NCBI GenBank assembly: GCA_936450465.1
Contig: OW388291.1
Location: 80,923,436 to 80,987,435 of the forward strand
DNA from: Gibbula magus
Lineage: Eukaryota > Mollusca > Gastropoda > Trochida > Trochidae
Reading direction: 5' to 3'
DNA: 64,000 bases
The notes below the pieces were generated by a model. The model was not told the DNA's origin. It did no database searches and saw only the letters and a program-made list of their open reading frames with translations. Positions 11,101 through 22,345 of the stretch are shown piece by piece. Made by a program: the position numbers and the translations under genes. How positions within the stretch are numbered: the stretch's first letter is position 1; each line of letters opens with the position of its first letter.

Positions 11101-14100
11101 TACTACTGTCGGGAGCAGCAATTGTAGAGTTTAAATTCGGTTTACCCAGCGTTTAATTAAGGCAGGCATTTACGGTACATGGTCAACAGTGACCAGTGAC
11201 CACATCACACTGTAATTTCAATGTGGACAACTCACTGGTGGCAGAACAGCAGTTATCCTTCATGTAACTAACTATTTAAATTGTTTCAAACCATGAAAGA
11301 TATGAGAAACAAGATTTTCTGCATAATAACGTCTTTATTGTGAACATACATAAAGTCAGTTAATGAAATTAGACCCGACAGCAACTTTTTGACAAAATAA
11401 CACTTTTGGGCTGACTACTTTCTGAGCTTATTTCCTACACTGACAAAGTTGTTATATATATCACTATGGCCTTTGTGAAAGATATAATGTATAGCATAAT
11501 CAACCTAATAAGCACTTAAGACCCATAGATATACAACAATTGAGAAGGGCACTGATTAGAATACTGGTGATACGCATGTGTTTTATTGAGAGTTATGGCC
11601 CTTGACTTAGAGCTCTTGGCTTTCTGATTTCAGAATGACGGTACCTGTGTTCTGAAATCAACTCCTCCCACAGTTTTTGATCAATCTTTCTAGAACTTTA
11701 TACATGCTTTGGATATACATCAGTGGTACACATTTTTGGACCGATCTTATTATTATTTTTAGAGTAATTGCCCTTGACTTAGAACGCTCAGCTTTCCGAT
11801 TTCAGACTGACAGTAACTTTTAATTTGTCAGCATATGAAAATGTTATGTATCATAGTCATACACTGAGGTTATAACCTTTGACCTTGTGAACTTGACCTT
11901 GATGTAGGATCCATTTTGTGAGAAACTTAACCATGGCCATAATTATTTATTGATTGGTGATAGGCCTTTTTTAGGTCTATTTTTCATGCTTATTTATTTT
12001 AAATAGGTCATTAAATTACCCTTACATTTGGACGATAAGGAACCTGGAGGTTCTTGTGCTCTCTCTTGTTAGTTGATACTGGTATTTACCCACAATGAAT
12101 AAATGTATCATTTGATTATGTACTTTAATAAAGACTGCTTATATTTCATTGCAGGTTTCCAGACTTTGTGCTTCCATGTCTTGGCGTACACCCAGTACAG
12201 GCAAGGATTTACTCTACTTTCCCATCATACAATAACATGTGGTCCTTTGTTTGGTATAGACAGATACTGATGCAGTACTAATTATCCTAAAATAAGTCTG
12301 TAAGTTATAAGTGAAATATTGTTGTTATTCAAATGCAATTATAGTAAACAGCGGATTGTTTATAAAATGGAGTGAGAAAATAATTCACTGTTTTGTATTC
12401 TTATATTTCTTTCTGCAGGGTGAAAGGGCTAATGCAGTGAGAAGTGTGAACTTAAAGGTAAATATATAATATATCATCATTCAATTCATCACAATGTCTG
12501 ATAATCAGTTGATATAATGCATTACTAAATGGCTAGCTAACCTTAGATATCAATATCATACATGTATCATCCACACTTATTCTAAGTAAGTTGATATGAG
12601 AAAGAAAAGAAACTAAGAGGCGGTTCTCAGTTGGAACAAGATGTTGATTGGATGACATTTGGAAAAAGGGGCAGTTCTAGGGTAAAGCTAGTTACCGGTA
12701 TTGATTGATTGGATGACAGAGATAGAAATGGACGGTTCTAAGCTTAAGCTAGATGTTGATTGGATGACAGTCAGAGAAGTTCTAGGTTCACACTAGCTGT
12801 TGATTGGATGGTTGTAGGAGAAAGGGGTGGTGCTAGGGTTGAACAAAATGCACCTGGCTGAAAATGGAAACTATATGATAGTAATTTTACATTCATCAAG
12901 GCAGAGGTATCCTTTGAAGAGAATTTAAATGAAATATGTAGTCAAAGCTTTTTGACAATACAGCTACCCGGTATATGATTGACACAAGAGATTGTGATTC
13001 CAGTTTGAAATTGAATATTCTGTATAATTGCTTCTAAACTTTTCTTTTCCACAGGATGTAGAGAGAACTGAAGAACTAATAGAAAAACACAGAGATAGGA
13101 TCGGTGCTGTTGGTGAGGTGGGAACAGTTTGTGGTTCATATTTCACTGTTAATTAAGGAGTTTAACAATACACTGAACTATCAATAGATCAACTTCACTA
13201 CGCAAGGCATTACTCTTACCAGTCTCTATAAACTGACTCATTTAATCCTTGTCGCATATCTCATATCTCTCGAATCTCATAACCCAGTACGTGCCTACCA
13301 GAACTCTCAGTTCCAAGGATCAACATCTATTGATGGTTCTCCAAGCAAAAATGTCATCATATGCTTTCAAAATGTCGGCCCTCTCTTATGTAATGCTCAT
13401 TCTGCTCCACATTAAACTCTCCCCCACTTCGGACTCCTTCAAGACAGCAAAAGACCTATTCTTTGCAAAAGCCTACAACTGAAACTGCCTGTTTTCCATG
13501 TACATAGTTTTAATGCGCCATGAGCATGCAATCGTGGGTGGACACTGGTGCTTTATAAATATCATTCATCATCATCAGCATTTCCTTTATTCTCAAGGTT
13601 TCCATGCTAGGAAATCAGAGCCATCTATGCATTTCAGGTGCAGTGCCCAACTATCTTAGCACTTGGACCTTTCTTCATTTCATTACCTTTTCTGTACTAG
13701 CTTATCAGCACGCACTTTCAAGTTGAGGTTTTGAATACTAAGTGATGAATCCTGGCATAAGTAATGACTTGTTGGGGAAGTTGATCAACTCTTTGAATTT
13801 GTTTTGTTTTTTAGATGTTTAAATCATTTCAATAATAATCTTTCATCAGATCGGTCTTGACTTCTCCCCTCGAATATGTTCTCTAGACGAAGACAAGGAG
13901 AGTCAGAGACAGGTCCTCACTAAACAGGTGAGAGTGGTGAAACATATACATCTCTCTTTACTCTTTTTGTAGTAGTCTTCATGGTTTGTCATCCTTTTTT
14001 ACTTAAAAGTGTTCTGATTATGACAATTTAATTAGTATATTTTAAACAGTAAATTTGTTATATGTTGAGTGTCCACCAGTGAAACATTTTTTTTGGTACA

Positions 14101-17100
14101 TATCGTGTACTAACAGTCAAGCACTCACAAACATGCATGAAATTAAATTTTAGCTCATCATGCATGAAGGAATAGTAGGCTTTTGGCATGGTCCTCCAGA
14201 ACTGCTTCACTCTCAAAGCTTAAATTTTGTAGGGAGGTACCTTGCACCTAGTTTGTTAATTTGTGGTTCTCTCCCCCCCTATTAGTTTGTAGGGATAGCA
14301 AGATTAGGATCCACTGAAGGATACAGAGATGGAACGAGGTTGGTAAAATGTATGTTTGACTCCTTCGTCAGATGATCATTGTTTGATAAAAGAGTCAAAG
14401 GATCCTGAAACATGTCTAACATCCTGGGTTGATTGCTGATCCATCCTCCCTTTAGCACAAGATAGGTCACACCTTTCAAATCTACTTGTTACTTCTTCCT
14501 TCGAATGCAAAGGTCTATAATATTTATAATGAAGAAATTGGATAAATGTGTTTTATGTGAATTATAAATTTTGAATTTAATTTAAATGTAAATGCCTTAT
14601 TATTTGATATGTTACTCTTTTTCTTAGAGATAATAAATAATATAATACCTGATGAGCTACAAAGCCAAAGGCTGGAATAGACAGTAAAGAATCACACTGT
14701 TTGTTATTATGTATTTGATATAAACATATTTTATGGTAATGAATTGTTTTCTTTTTCATATCTTCGCAGGTGAAATTGGCTCAGAAATATGATCTACCTA
14801 TGTAAGTTTAATATCTAAGCACACTAATCACAAAGATGATTTAATATTTTATATGTGTATATAATTTGTTTTTTCTTAAATGTTTTGCTTGTTTGAAATG
14901 ACAAAAAAGAAAAATCCACACAGGTGTCCTGATAATGACTTCTGTTTGTTTGAAATTTTGTATCATGCATACATTCTTTTCATTTGTCCCAGAAATGTCC
15001 ATTCTCGCTCTGCTGGTAGACCAACAATTGCACTTCTGAAAGAACTGGGTAGGTCATAATACTACCTTTGAATTCCGTTTTGTGAGACTGGTTAACTTCT
15101 TTAACCCTTTAGCTGTGAGCCCAGAATGATAAAGGATACATTATCTTTAACAATCTTTCATGATTCTCTTTAGGAAAAGTGGAGATTTTTGTCTATATGA
15201 CACCTATATATGCCATGTGAAAATACAAGTCATATGTGTTGTCAATGCGGTAGATACTAACACTGATGTTGCTTGCTTGATTATTTGGTTGTTGTACTGA
15301 CTGCATCCTCGGTTACCCAAGGTTTTATATATGCTCAGTTACTCTCCATTCTAAGATGCCAAGTGGTTAGAACAATTAAAACAAGAGTACGGTACTTTAT
15401 CAGACAATAAAGGTATAGTTTTTTTGATGACGTAACAATCGAATGACGTTCCCGCTGTTCCACGCCGCTCCCTCATGATCAAGTGTGCCCATGGTGACGT
15501 AACGTCGATTCGCCTCAGCCGTCTGAACTCTTACATCGCAACCAATAAAGTGTGTACTCCTTTCCATGGTTTGCAACTCCTGCAGTCGGTTAAAATTAGC
15601 GGTGGGACAATGAACATCAACTTTTATGATAGCAACAAACATTTGAATTAGACAAATTACGTTCCGCCAACACGATTTAACTTGATCAAGCTCTACCCAC
15701 AATTCTTTTTTGAATGTTAGTCACGAGATCTTAGTCAATCTTAGGGGGTGGGTTTTACACGTGGAATAGCCGTCCGTTGGCCCTGTTCATGGATTATTAA
15801 TATAAAGAAAGTTTATTTCCAAATTATTGGAAGCAGAATGTTACCTGTATCTGATCATTTGGTATCTTAGACTAATGTCCTCGTGCTTTAACTATAATAG
15901 TTCAGGGCAAAACTATACTTTATTACAAAACACATTGGGGTACAGCGAACTTTATTTCTTAACTATATCACCCATGAGAAACTTTATCAGAGAAATCTGT
16001 ACTCAAGATTTCCCGCCCTTGGCCGGCGTGAGCCAATCAAACTGCTATGCAGCTTGGACCTGCGAGCCAATGACAATTCATATCACTTTGTTTCAAAGCA
16101 AGCGAGGTCGTTGTGTTAGCCATCCGTCACCGATTATCTCCCTTGACCATTTCCGTCTTATCCCATTGAGCATTTTCTTTGGCTAATGACTTCATCACGC
16201 TGGCCAAGGGCGGGTAATTTGAGTACAGATTTCTCTGATAAGGTTTCCCATGGGGGATATAGTGGAGAGTAACAGATCATATGTAAAACCATGGGTAACC
16301 GAGGATGTACTGACTGAGGATGGCTAGTTTTATAACAGTATACAACAGACAAAGTGGCTAACCTATAGGGGGATTTGAACCTTGGACAAACATGTACCCC
16401 ATTACATCCTTTTTAGCTGAGGGGATGGCATTTTTACAAAATATTATTATACCCCCGCCTTACAGCGTAAGCGGGGGTATATAGCGTTCATTCTTATCGT
16501 CCGTCTGTCCCAAAACTTTGTGCGGAGCAGATCTCCAAAACTATGCATGCTAGCTTCATCAAACTTCATACAAATGTCAACCATGATCCCTAGTTGTGCC
16601 TTTTGAGGGTTAGAACTATTTCTGAATTTTAATTTCTGGGTTTCCATGGAAACGTGACTAAAAAGCGACTCTTTGAGGAAGGCATTTTATGCGGAGCAGA
16701 TCTCCAAAACTATGCATGCTAGCTTCATCAAACTTGATACACATGTCAAACAGGATCTCTAGTTGTGCCTTTTGAGGGTTAGACCTATATCTGAATTTTA
16801 GTTTTTGCGGTTTCCATGGAAACGTGACATAAACAGGGACTCTTGTCTTGTTGTCCGGACCATATCTCGCATACTATGCATGTCAGCTTCACTTAACTTG
16901 ATACAGGTTAACCATGATCCCTAGATGTGTCTTTTGAGGGTAAGACCAATATGCAAATGCTATTTTTGGATGGTTTCTATTGAAACATGACTTCAACAGT
17001 GACTATGTAGAAGTCAGGTTGGTCCTAAGCATATCTCCTGTACTACATTTGAAAGCACCACCAAACTTGAAACATATGTCAACCATGATCCCTAGATGTG

Positions 17101-18556
17101 CCTTTTGACAATTGGACCTTAATTATATAGCTTACATCTTCAAATGTTATGTAGAAACATCTGAAGCTATGTGATCCACTTCATCAAACTGTATTGATAT
17201 GTTAACCAATAGCCACAGATTTATAATTTGCGGGAAGCGGGGGTATGTGAGCTTTGCTCGCTTCTACACTTGTTTTTTTAGTTGTTTTCGGAATTATACT
17301 CATGTTGTTTCAGGAGCAACGAAGGTATTGATGCATGCGTTTGATGGGAAGCCGTCAGTAGCTATGCAGGGTGTGGGAGCCGGTTTCTACTTCTCTATAC
17401 CACCTTCCATAGTCAGGGGAGAACATGTACGTATTTCTTTTGTAAGCCATATATTCAAGCATATGTTGCCAAGTGTTGTAATTGATTTTTTTAAATGTTC
17501 AATCTTGCGTAAAAAATTACATTGGGTAAAACAAATTAATTACTTTGTTTAAAATATCTTCTTCCAAAGGTTTGACAAATTTGGAAGGGAAAAAACAACA
17601 CCTTTAAATCCCACTCAATGACATTGTTTATGAGGTGTAATATTTTACTTACAGAGAGAGAAATTTGTGAAACAGATCCCAATAGAAAATCTTCTCCTAG
17701 AGACAGACTCTCCTGCGCTGGCACCAGTCAAACAGGTACATACTGTTACATACAGGGTTGGTTGGTTGGTTGAACATAAATAACACTGTCATTAAATATC
17801 ATTTCCAATATATCCATGTAATTCAGATGAAAATTGTGTATCTGCATCAGTTTAACATTACTTTAATTATTGATAATAATTATGAGAAGTTGTTCTTATG
17901 GAGGTCCCAACTTTATTACACCCCAGGCGGGGTATTTCAATTTGTTGTTGTTTCCATGGAAATATCACTTTTTTGTTCAAGTATTTTCTTGGAAACTGAC
18001 ACCTATATGAATGAAATTTTGTGTGCGACTACTCCTGATAGAGTTCACAAAGCTTGTTCCGAAATATCATTTTGTATGGAGTTTTGGCCCTTAAACCTGT
18101 AATTGAACTTTGTGGACATAACTGCTGTGATGTTCCAACGGGGGAAAACTTTCTCAGAAAATATGACACATAGGTGAATAATCAGTTGTTCGAGTTTGAA
18201 AGCCAGTTCCAAATTTTTTTTTAAATTAGGCACTTGATCTGTATTTAAACTTGGTGCCATTAATATCTATAATGCTCAAATGGATTGATAGCGGATGGAG
18301 AAAGTATGTGAGGCATGCTCCAGATCTTCTTTAGAGTCTTGAATGATGATGCTCTGTGAATGCATGCATAGCTGGTTCTTTTCTAAAGTTTTGTCTATAT
18401 CCATATTTTCAGGTTCGAAACACTCCCTCCAATATTGTGGTATCTTGTGATTTCATTGCTCGTGTGAAGAAGATGGATCCAGCGGAAGTCAGAAGAATAA
18501 CAACTCAAAATGCTGTAAAACTCTTTCCAAGACTTGCTCGTTTACTTGTATCATGA
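8178..18556 (+). CDS. TATDN3: TATDN3, TatD-family metal-dependent nuclease/hydrolase (12 exons)
   Basis: Exons: 8178-8246, 9584-9616, 10674-10747, 12155-12200, 12419-12457, 13055-13117, 13850-13927, 14770-14801, 14993-15048, 17314-17426, 17655-17735, 18413-18556. They give 275 aa plus TGA in one frame; human has 274. TatD proteins are TIM-barrel hydrolases with a two-metal centre acting on DNA ends; the substrate of TATDN3 is not settled. The expected metal ligands are present: HSH (H13, H15), GE before IGLDFSP (E108), [10 protein letters not shown] (H148), HAFDG (H171) and LETDSPAL (D219). Also recognisable are CLGVHPVQ (67-74) and the C-terminal helix [12 protein letters not shown]. The 33-nt second exon ([11 protein letters not shown]) restores the exact human length. 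Intron 4 starts with GC (12201), the only non-GT donor found. The exon 1 donor AT|GTGTGT is weak and is the least certain junction. Confidence 0.94.
9040..9540 (+). repeat. Dispersed repeat, copy 1 (partner at 54080-54345)
   Basis: Blocks shared in the same order and orientation with 54080-54345: a TATCGAGTGAAG block, GACGTTCATTTTAT followed by an AATGGAG block, and a block around TATTTC(G/A)CTCAGTGAAAA. Similarity is patchy, so both are old copies. This one sits in TATDN3 intron 1, ending about 45 bp before the 33-nt exon. No coding capacity. Family unknown. Confidence 0.45.
10889..10978. repeat. Short foldback in TATDN3 intron 3
   Basis: The left arm, beginning near 10892 (AGCTCTCTTAGCGTTAAGAT), is matched as reverse complement by the right arm ending near 10970 (CTTAGCGCTAAAAGAGCTT). 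Arms are about 31 bp with a few mismatches and a loop near 28 bp. It looks like a solo miniature inverted-repeat element. Nothing else was recognised in this intron except two direct copies of a ~175-bp unit near 11588 and 11762 (shared GCCCTTGACTTAGA). Confidence 0.45.
12612..12845 (+). repeat. Degenerate ~60-bp tandem repeat
   Basis: About four imperfect copies built around TTGATTGGATGACA and GTTCTAGG, in TATDN3 intron 5. Each carries an ATTGG (inverted CCAAT) core. Divergence between copies is high, so the array is not recently amplified. Confidence 0.45.
15293..16320. mobile_element. Inverted-repeat element whose left arm is split by a ~610-bp insertion
   Basis: The right arm (16200-16320) is a continuous ~120-bp sequence. 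Its reverse complement is found on the left in two pieces: 15293-15352 (shared CATCCTCGGTTACCCA) and about 15962-16025 (shared ATCAGAGAAATCTGTACTCA). The pieces abut in the right arm but are separated by about 610 bp on the left, so something inserted into the left arm. The insert itself has weakly inverted ends (ACAATAAAGGTATAG near 15405; ACTATACTTTATTAC near 15920). It contains a 100-codon minus-strand ORF (15400-15702) with no recognisable match. Everything lies in TATDN3 intron 9. Confidence 0.6.
16449..17246 (-). mobile_element. Hairpin-ended tandem-repeat element, reverse orientation (TATDN3 intron 9)
   Basis: The terminal hairpin is at the left: ATACCCCCGC (16449-16458) pairs with GCGGGGGTAT (16471-16480), with a further TTAC/GTAA inner stem. 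The far end AAGCGGGGGTAT (17235-17246) repeats the hairpin's right arm. Just inside the hairpin is a GTCCGTCTGTCC tract, the reverse complement of the GACGGAC-type tract of sister elements. Inside are about four decaying units of ~170 bp, the clearest beginning GCGGAGCAGATCTCC at 16522 and 16691. The element ends 67 bp before the next exon at 17314, leaving only a short branch-point/acceptor region. Confidence 0.7.
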
Positions 18557-18564
18557 ACTTTGAG

Positions 18565-18636
18565 AATAAACTGTGATAGAATGTAAAGATGTCTCATTTC
18601 CTGGACAAATAACAAACAATTGGTGTTAAGAATAAA
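18565..18636 (+). terminator. TATDN3 polyadenylation signals
   Basis: AATAAA occurs at 18565-18570 (9 bases after the stop codon) and again at 18631-18636. The second is the more plausible working signal, giving a 3' UTR of about 100 bases. The first would leave almost no UTR. Confidence 0.55.
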
Positions 18637-18639
18637 ATT

Positions 18640-19443
18640 TTATCTGTGCACAAAAAAAATTAAACAGGCGGTAAGTATGTATATTTAAACACAATATTCA
18701 CTCAAAATAATACAATAACTTGGTAATACTGTTAAAACATGTTGAGGCTTAAAAGTACACATCTCATACATGATTGACATAAAAATAATACTGATCAATA
18801 GTACAAGTCACATGAAAGACTGATTCATCAATACTGAAATCTTGGTGGTGATAAAGTCATACACATCAAAAGAGCAGGTTAACAAAATATGAAATTGATA
18901 CTCCGAGCAACACTTATCTTTGCATTAACAATTAAAGCATACCATATCAAAAATACAATCAGCATAACAGTAATGATATGTTCTGAAATGCAAGGAACTA
19001 TTCATCACTAAATCATCAATCGGTTTTAGATAGATATTTACAATGAAAGCCAAACTATTTGGTCGTATTTGCAACATGTCAAGTTCATTGCTTTTGCAAT
19101 ATTATTTTAGAATTATGGACAGTGAATATCACTGTTGATTTTAACCATTGACCATATTTGAAATTGATATTACATCATCTCTACTTCACACCAAAATGAT
19201 GTACACAATATGAATTTATACTGGAAATCATGGACAACAAAATAAAAATGGTACATTGAAGTAAGACTGGTATAATCAGTACACATTCCAAATTATCAGA
19301 ATTATCGGTAGAAATGTTTGATTATCGTAAATATGACAGTGATGCGATTAATGCAACATGGTACCAAAGATTAGAAAATTGAGATCTGTTTGATTGAGAG
19401 CTTGAGGTTGAAGACGTAGGAGATGCCAAGCTTGTGAAGTCTC
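18640..19443. other. Convergent intergenic region, TATDN3 and SPATA45-like 3' ends
   Basis: AT-rich, without recognisable exons or repeats. It contains the 3' UTR of the minus-strand gene ending at 19444, but I could not find a convincing minus-strand AATAAA, so where that transcript ends is open. Confidence 0.3.
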
Positions 19444-20931
19444 CTAAATCTTGAGTTCACTTTCGTCTGAAAAAGAAAGACCAAATCAAAGTTGAAAAAT
19501 TTCTATTTAACTGAAATTAAAATAATTTTACGGGAGCATAATTCAAAAACTTTATGGCTTAGAAACTTCTAATTTGGTATTGAAGTAACCTTTGGGTTGG
19601 TGTTTTGCCTTTAAGGGGTTTCAACTCCATGGTGCCAAAACATTTTGAACTTTAGGCCAAAAGTGGCAAAATTTTCCCACTTTGTTTTGAAATTTAAAAT
19701 TTGGTATGGAAGTTACCAATGTAGTAGAATTGTCGTATCCATTGAAAGTTGATAGATGTTGTTGATCAACACAATTGACTACCTATGATTGTTTAAATAA
19801 ATAAATTGACATTTGACAGTTATAAAATTTAAAAAACACTACATTTATGTTATACGGTATCTAAGTTAGATAAAACACTCTACCTCGGTTATGCTTGGCA
19901 TTGAAAACTGTCGTTAAGAAAGCTTCGGGGAAGTAAGACCTCAAGCTTTGCTTTCGGTCTTACTTCCCGCTCAGCTTTCTTATCTTGGGTTTTACAATCC
20001 CAAGCATGTCCTCTGTATCGTGTTTTATCCTACACGTAATAACCCTTGAGCATGTTACACCACAAATTTTAAGGTTTTACTACGACTAGAGGTTTTACTA
20101 ACTGTCGAAAGATAACCTCATAGCAGGTTAATTTTCAACATTTAGTAAGACCTGAAGTTTTACAATCTAAGACCTAACTTCAAATAACGTCAATCTCCTG
20201 TTTAGTTATGTACTAAAAAATTTCCAAGTTTTAATTTAATAAAATTTGCACACCGGGAAGTTAACATTGGGGGAATCGAACCCGCAACCCTCCGACTTGT
20301 AGCCTAAGACTATCCCACTAGACCACAGAGAATTGGTGATCATAAGATGTTTGTTGGTATCTATTCTGCTCTGTTCCCAAAACATTTACACGATTACTTT
20401 CATCTTTCAAAATGCATGGCGGTATTTACGTCAGAGAAAACCCCACTCTCGTGTTTTCTCCCTAACAGACGGAAATTTCGGTCATCCAAATGCTCTACCT
20501 CACACAGTGAGCAGCATACAAACCAATGGGGTTGCAGGTAGAGCCTCTCGACCTATGTTAGGTAGTGCAGTTGATTATTATTAGCAGTCATATTTCGTAT
20601 AAAAATAAATTACTGGCAACATCTTTACCCTCAAGCACTCTATAAAACTATATATACCAGAATAATGCAGAAACCAAATTTTCGCCTTACATTGCTTCGT
20701 GTAGTGTCGTCGTTCCCTGTGTGTAGGAGCATCGACTGCAAATACGCATCGTGGCTCGTATTCGGTTTTGTGTTCTTGGAAAACTGAACTTGAGAAAAGT
20801 TTTTTGCTGTGTTTCCTTTCTTTGCGGCACCAGTCTTGTTCTTTCTTCAACCCCACGGCACACCAAGATTCTCTTTGTTCACCGAGCTCACGAGCTTCGT
20901 TTGCATTCAGCTTTCCACTACCGGTCGACAT
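19444..20931 (-). CDS. SPATA45: Probable SPATA45 (two exons, 87 aa)
   Basis: Exon 1 20931-20691 (80 codons plus 1 base, donor T|GTAAGG); exon 2 19466-19444 (acceptor CAG, ends TAG). The joined protein is 87 aa; human SPATA45 is 98 aa. Small, soluble and charged, with no signal peptide or membrane segment. Resemblance to the human protein as I recall it: a RES-C-V block (EQRESWCAVG near 19-28 against KKRESNCLVE), a basic R-K-H block near 38-41, and a C-terminal HRERRHY (71-77) against HMERKHF with a similar short tail. Position also fits: downstream of TATDN3 and on the opposite strand, as in human. Vertebrate expression is testis-biased and the molecular function is unknown. Alternative: an unrelated small gene with chance similarity. 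Intron 19467-20690 carries a foldback and a tRNA-like repeat. Confidence 0.6.
19869..20029. repeat. Foldback element (long hairpin) in SPATA45-like intron
   Basis: Two ~70-bp inverted arms flank a ~15-base loop. The outer ends are GATAAAACAC (19869) and GTGTTTTATC (ending 20029); the inner ends are GGGAAGTAAGACC-type sequence and its complement GGTCTTACTTCCC. A few mismatches and one small indel. Typical of a MITE or foldback transposon. Confidence 0.7.
20267..20334 (-). repeat. tRNA-like sequence (tRNA-derived repeat or pseudogene)
   Basis: On the minus strand a perfect B box GGTTCGATTCC (20282-20272) lies 32 bases after an A box TGGTCTAGTGG (20325-20315), the normal tRNA spacing. The acceptor-stem ends do not pair and the T stem has a mismatch, so a functional tRNA gene is unlikely. 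It is probably a SINE head or tRNA fossil. Confidence 0.5.
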
Positions 20932-21038
20932 TTTGGTTATGTCTTGGTTTATGGACGATGAGACAATATAAATTGTGTTGAAACAAAACCACTGCTTTAT
21001 CGTCGGTGAACCGATGCACAACTTCCGATGCCATCCAC

Positions 21039-21052
21039 GTTACCATGGATAC
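21039..21052. promoter_or_regulatory. X-box-like (RFX) motif upstream of SPATA45-like gene
   Basis: GTTACCATGGATAC lies 108 bp upstream of the 20931 start codon and resembles the RFX X-box (GTTGCCATGGNAAC type) with about two mismatches. RFX factors drive many cilia and sperm genes, which would fit a SPATA45 orthologue. A single degenerate match is weak evidence. Confidence 0.3.
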
Positions 21053-21929
21053 CGAAAATAGTGCATTATTAAATAGAATGGAAATTGACATGATCTTTTC
21101 ACATTATGCTCTTAATAATAAATCGTTTTATGTTTCTGAAGTTACCAATCCATTAGTGGCGTAAAAGGTAAACAAAAAAAAGAACAACAACAACAAACAT
21201 TCGTGTATGAATACAATTAAAGGGACATAACTCTGTTGTAATCGATTTACTTAAGTTTAAACCGGGGGAAAGTGTTAGTTCGTGTGGATCGTACCCAAAG
21301 TTTTTATGTACTTTTATAAGTTAAATTTTTAATAGAATGGCTATGTTAAGTTATTAGATAAGTTTTGTATATTCGTTTGTTTTCCATTTTTAAATTATTT
21401 TTTTTAATGTTAAAAGAATGGTTTATTTGTTAAAACTATGGATGGCAATTGATGGCATTGTTATTCTTGGCAACACATAATAGAGCGGTTTTTTTGTATG
21501 GAGAAGTTATTCTTAGTTCATAGGCAGATCCAAAATTTTTCAAGGAGTTGGGGTACACTTTGGCAGTGATAAATTTACAAATATGTGTCCTGGGGACCCA
21601 AAGCCTAGACAATTTTTATGAGTCTTTTCCACATTTTATGAGTATTTGATGCGGGACTTGTTTCAGGGCCCATCAAATTTACATGCACATATAGTTGTGT
21701 GTGTTGGATATTGGTAGATTACTTTTTCTTATACATAGAATGTTTTGACTTGATTGTCAAGTTGTGACTATGAAAACCATTTATCATCTTTAACTAAATT
21801 TGCATTATGTACATTTTTCTTCTTTCTTTTTTTTCCAAATGTATTTGAGGTGAGGGGAGGGGATTTGCTGTTTGAAGCCATTTTAAATAATATTTCACTT
21901 ATATCACTTTGACTAGTATTATTACAGGG

Positions 21930-22345
21930 AGAAAGCCTGCAACATTGTGTCTGTGCACTACAGTGAAACCTGCAAGCATTGGCTTGAACATATTCCCATG
22001 CAAGGCCTAACTAGCGCCAGTCTCCAACTGGCTAAATTAGTTAGGCCTTGCGTGGGAAGATGTGGTTTGAACAGAGATGAGGTGATTTGGGGTTTAACAC
22101 CCTTTTTTGAGAGTATTTCAGTTGTATCATGGCCGCTAGTATTAGTGCATTGAAAAAGCCTGCAACAGCATTTGGCTATGTATTGTGGTGAAATCTACAA
22201 TTATCCACTGGAACAATGGTTGATCCTGCACTGAAATTCAGTGTAGCATTGCACCCAATCCTTACTGCATGTAGAAGTTCTCTAGTTCTGGACCTCTTGA
22301 TCCAAAGCTGAATGGCTAACCACTGAACTATCCTGGCCCTGTGCC
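21930..22345 (-). repeat. Degenerate tRNA-type SINE copies with embedded hairpin
   Basis: 22345-22078 is an old minus-strand copy of the SINE at 47764-47440: an A-box-like CCACTGAACTATCC on the plus strand, AATTCAGTGTAGCATTGCACCCAA, and a GATTTGGGGTTTAAC tail. The B box is lost. 21930-21995 repeats part of the body (GAGAAAGCCTGCAAC, then GTGAAACCTGCAAGCATTGGC) and is interrupted by a 62-base foldback (21995-22056). Other sequence between 20932 and 22500 shows nothing recognisable. Confidence 0.55.

Noticed and set aside
15400..15702. 100-codon minus-strand ORF
   Set aside because: It lies wholly inside the insertion that splits an inverted-repeat arm; no domain recognised and no homologous frame seen.
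15827..16186. 119-codon plus-strand ORF
   Set aside because: It crosses the boundary between the insertion and the inverted-repeat arm, so it is a chance frame.
20267..20334. Functional tRNA gene
   Set aside because: A and B boxes are good, but the acceptor stem does not pair and the T stem is mismatched.
20581..21021. Single-exon 146-codon minus-strand protein
   Set aside because: The first 30 codons precede the better start at 20931, and the part after 20691 runs past a consensus donor into AT-rich intron. The two-exon SPATA45-like model fits better.
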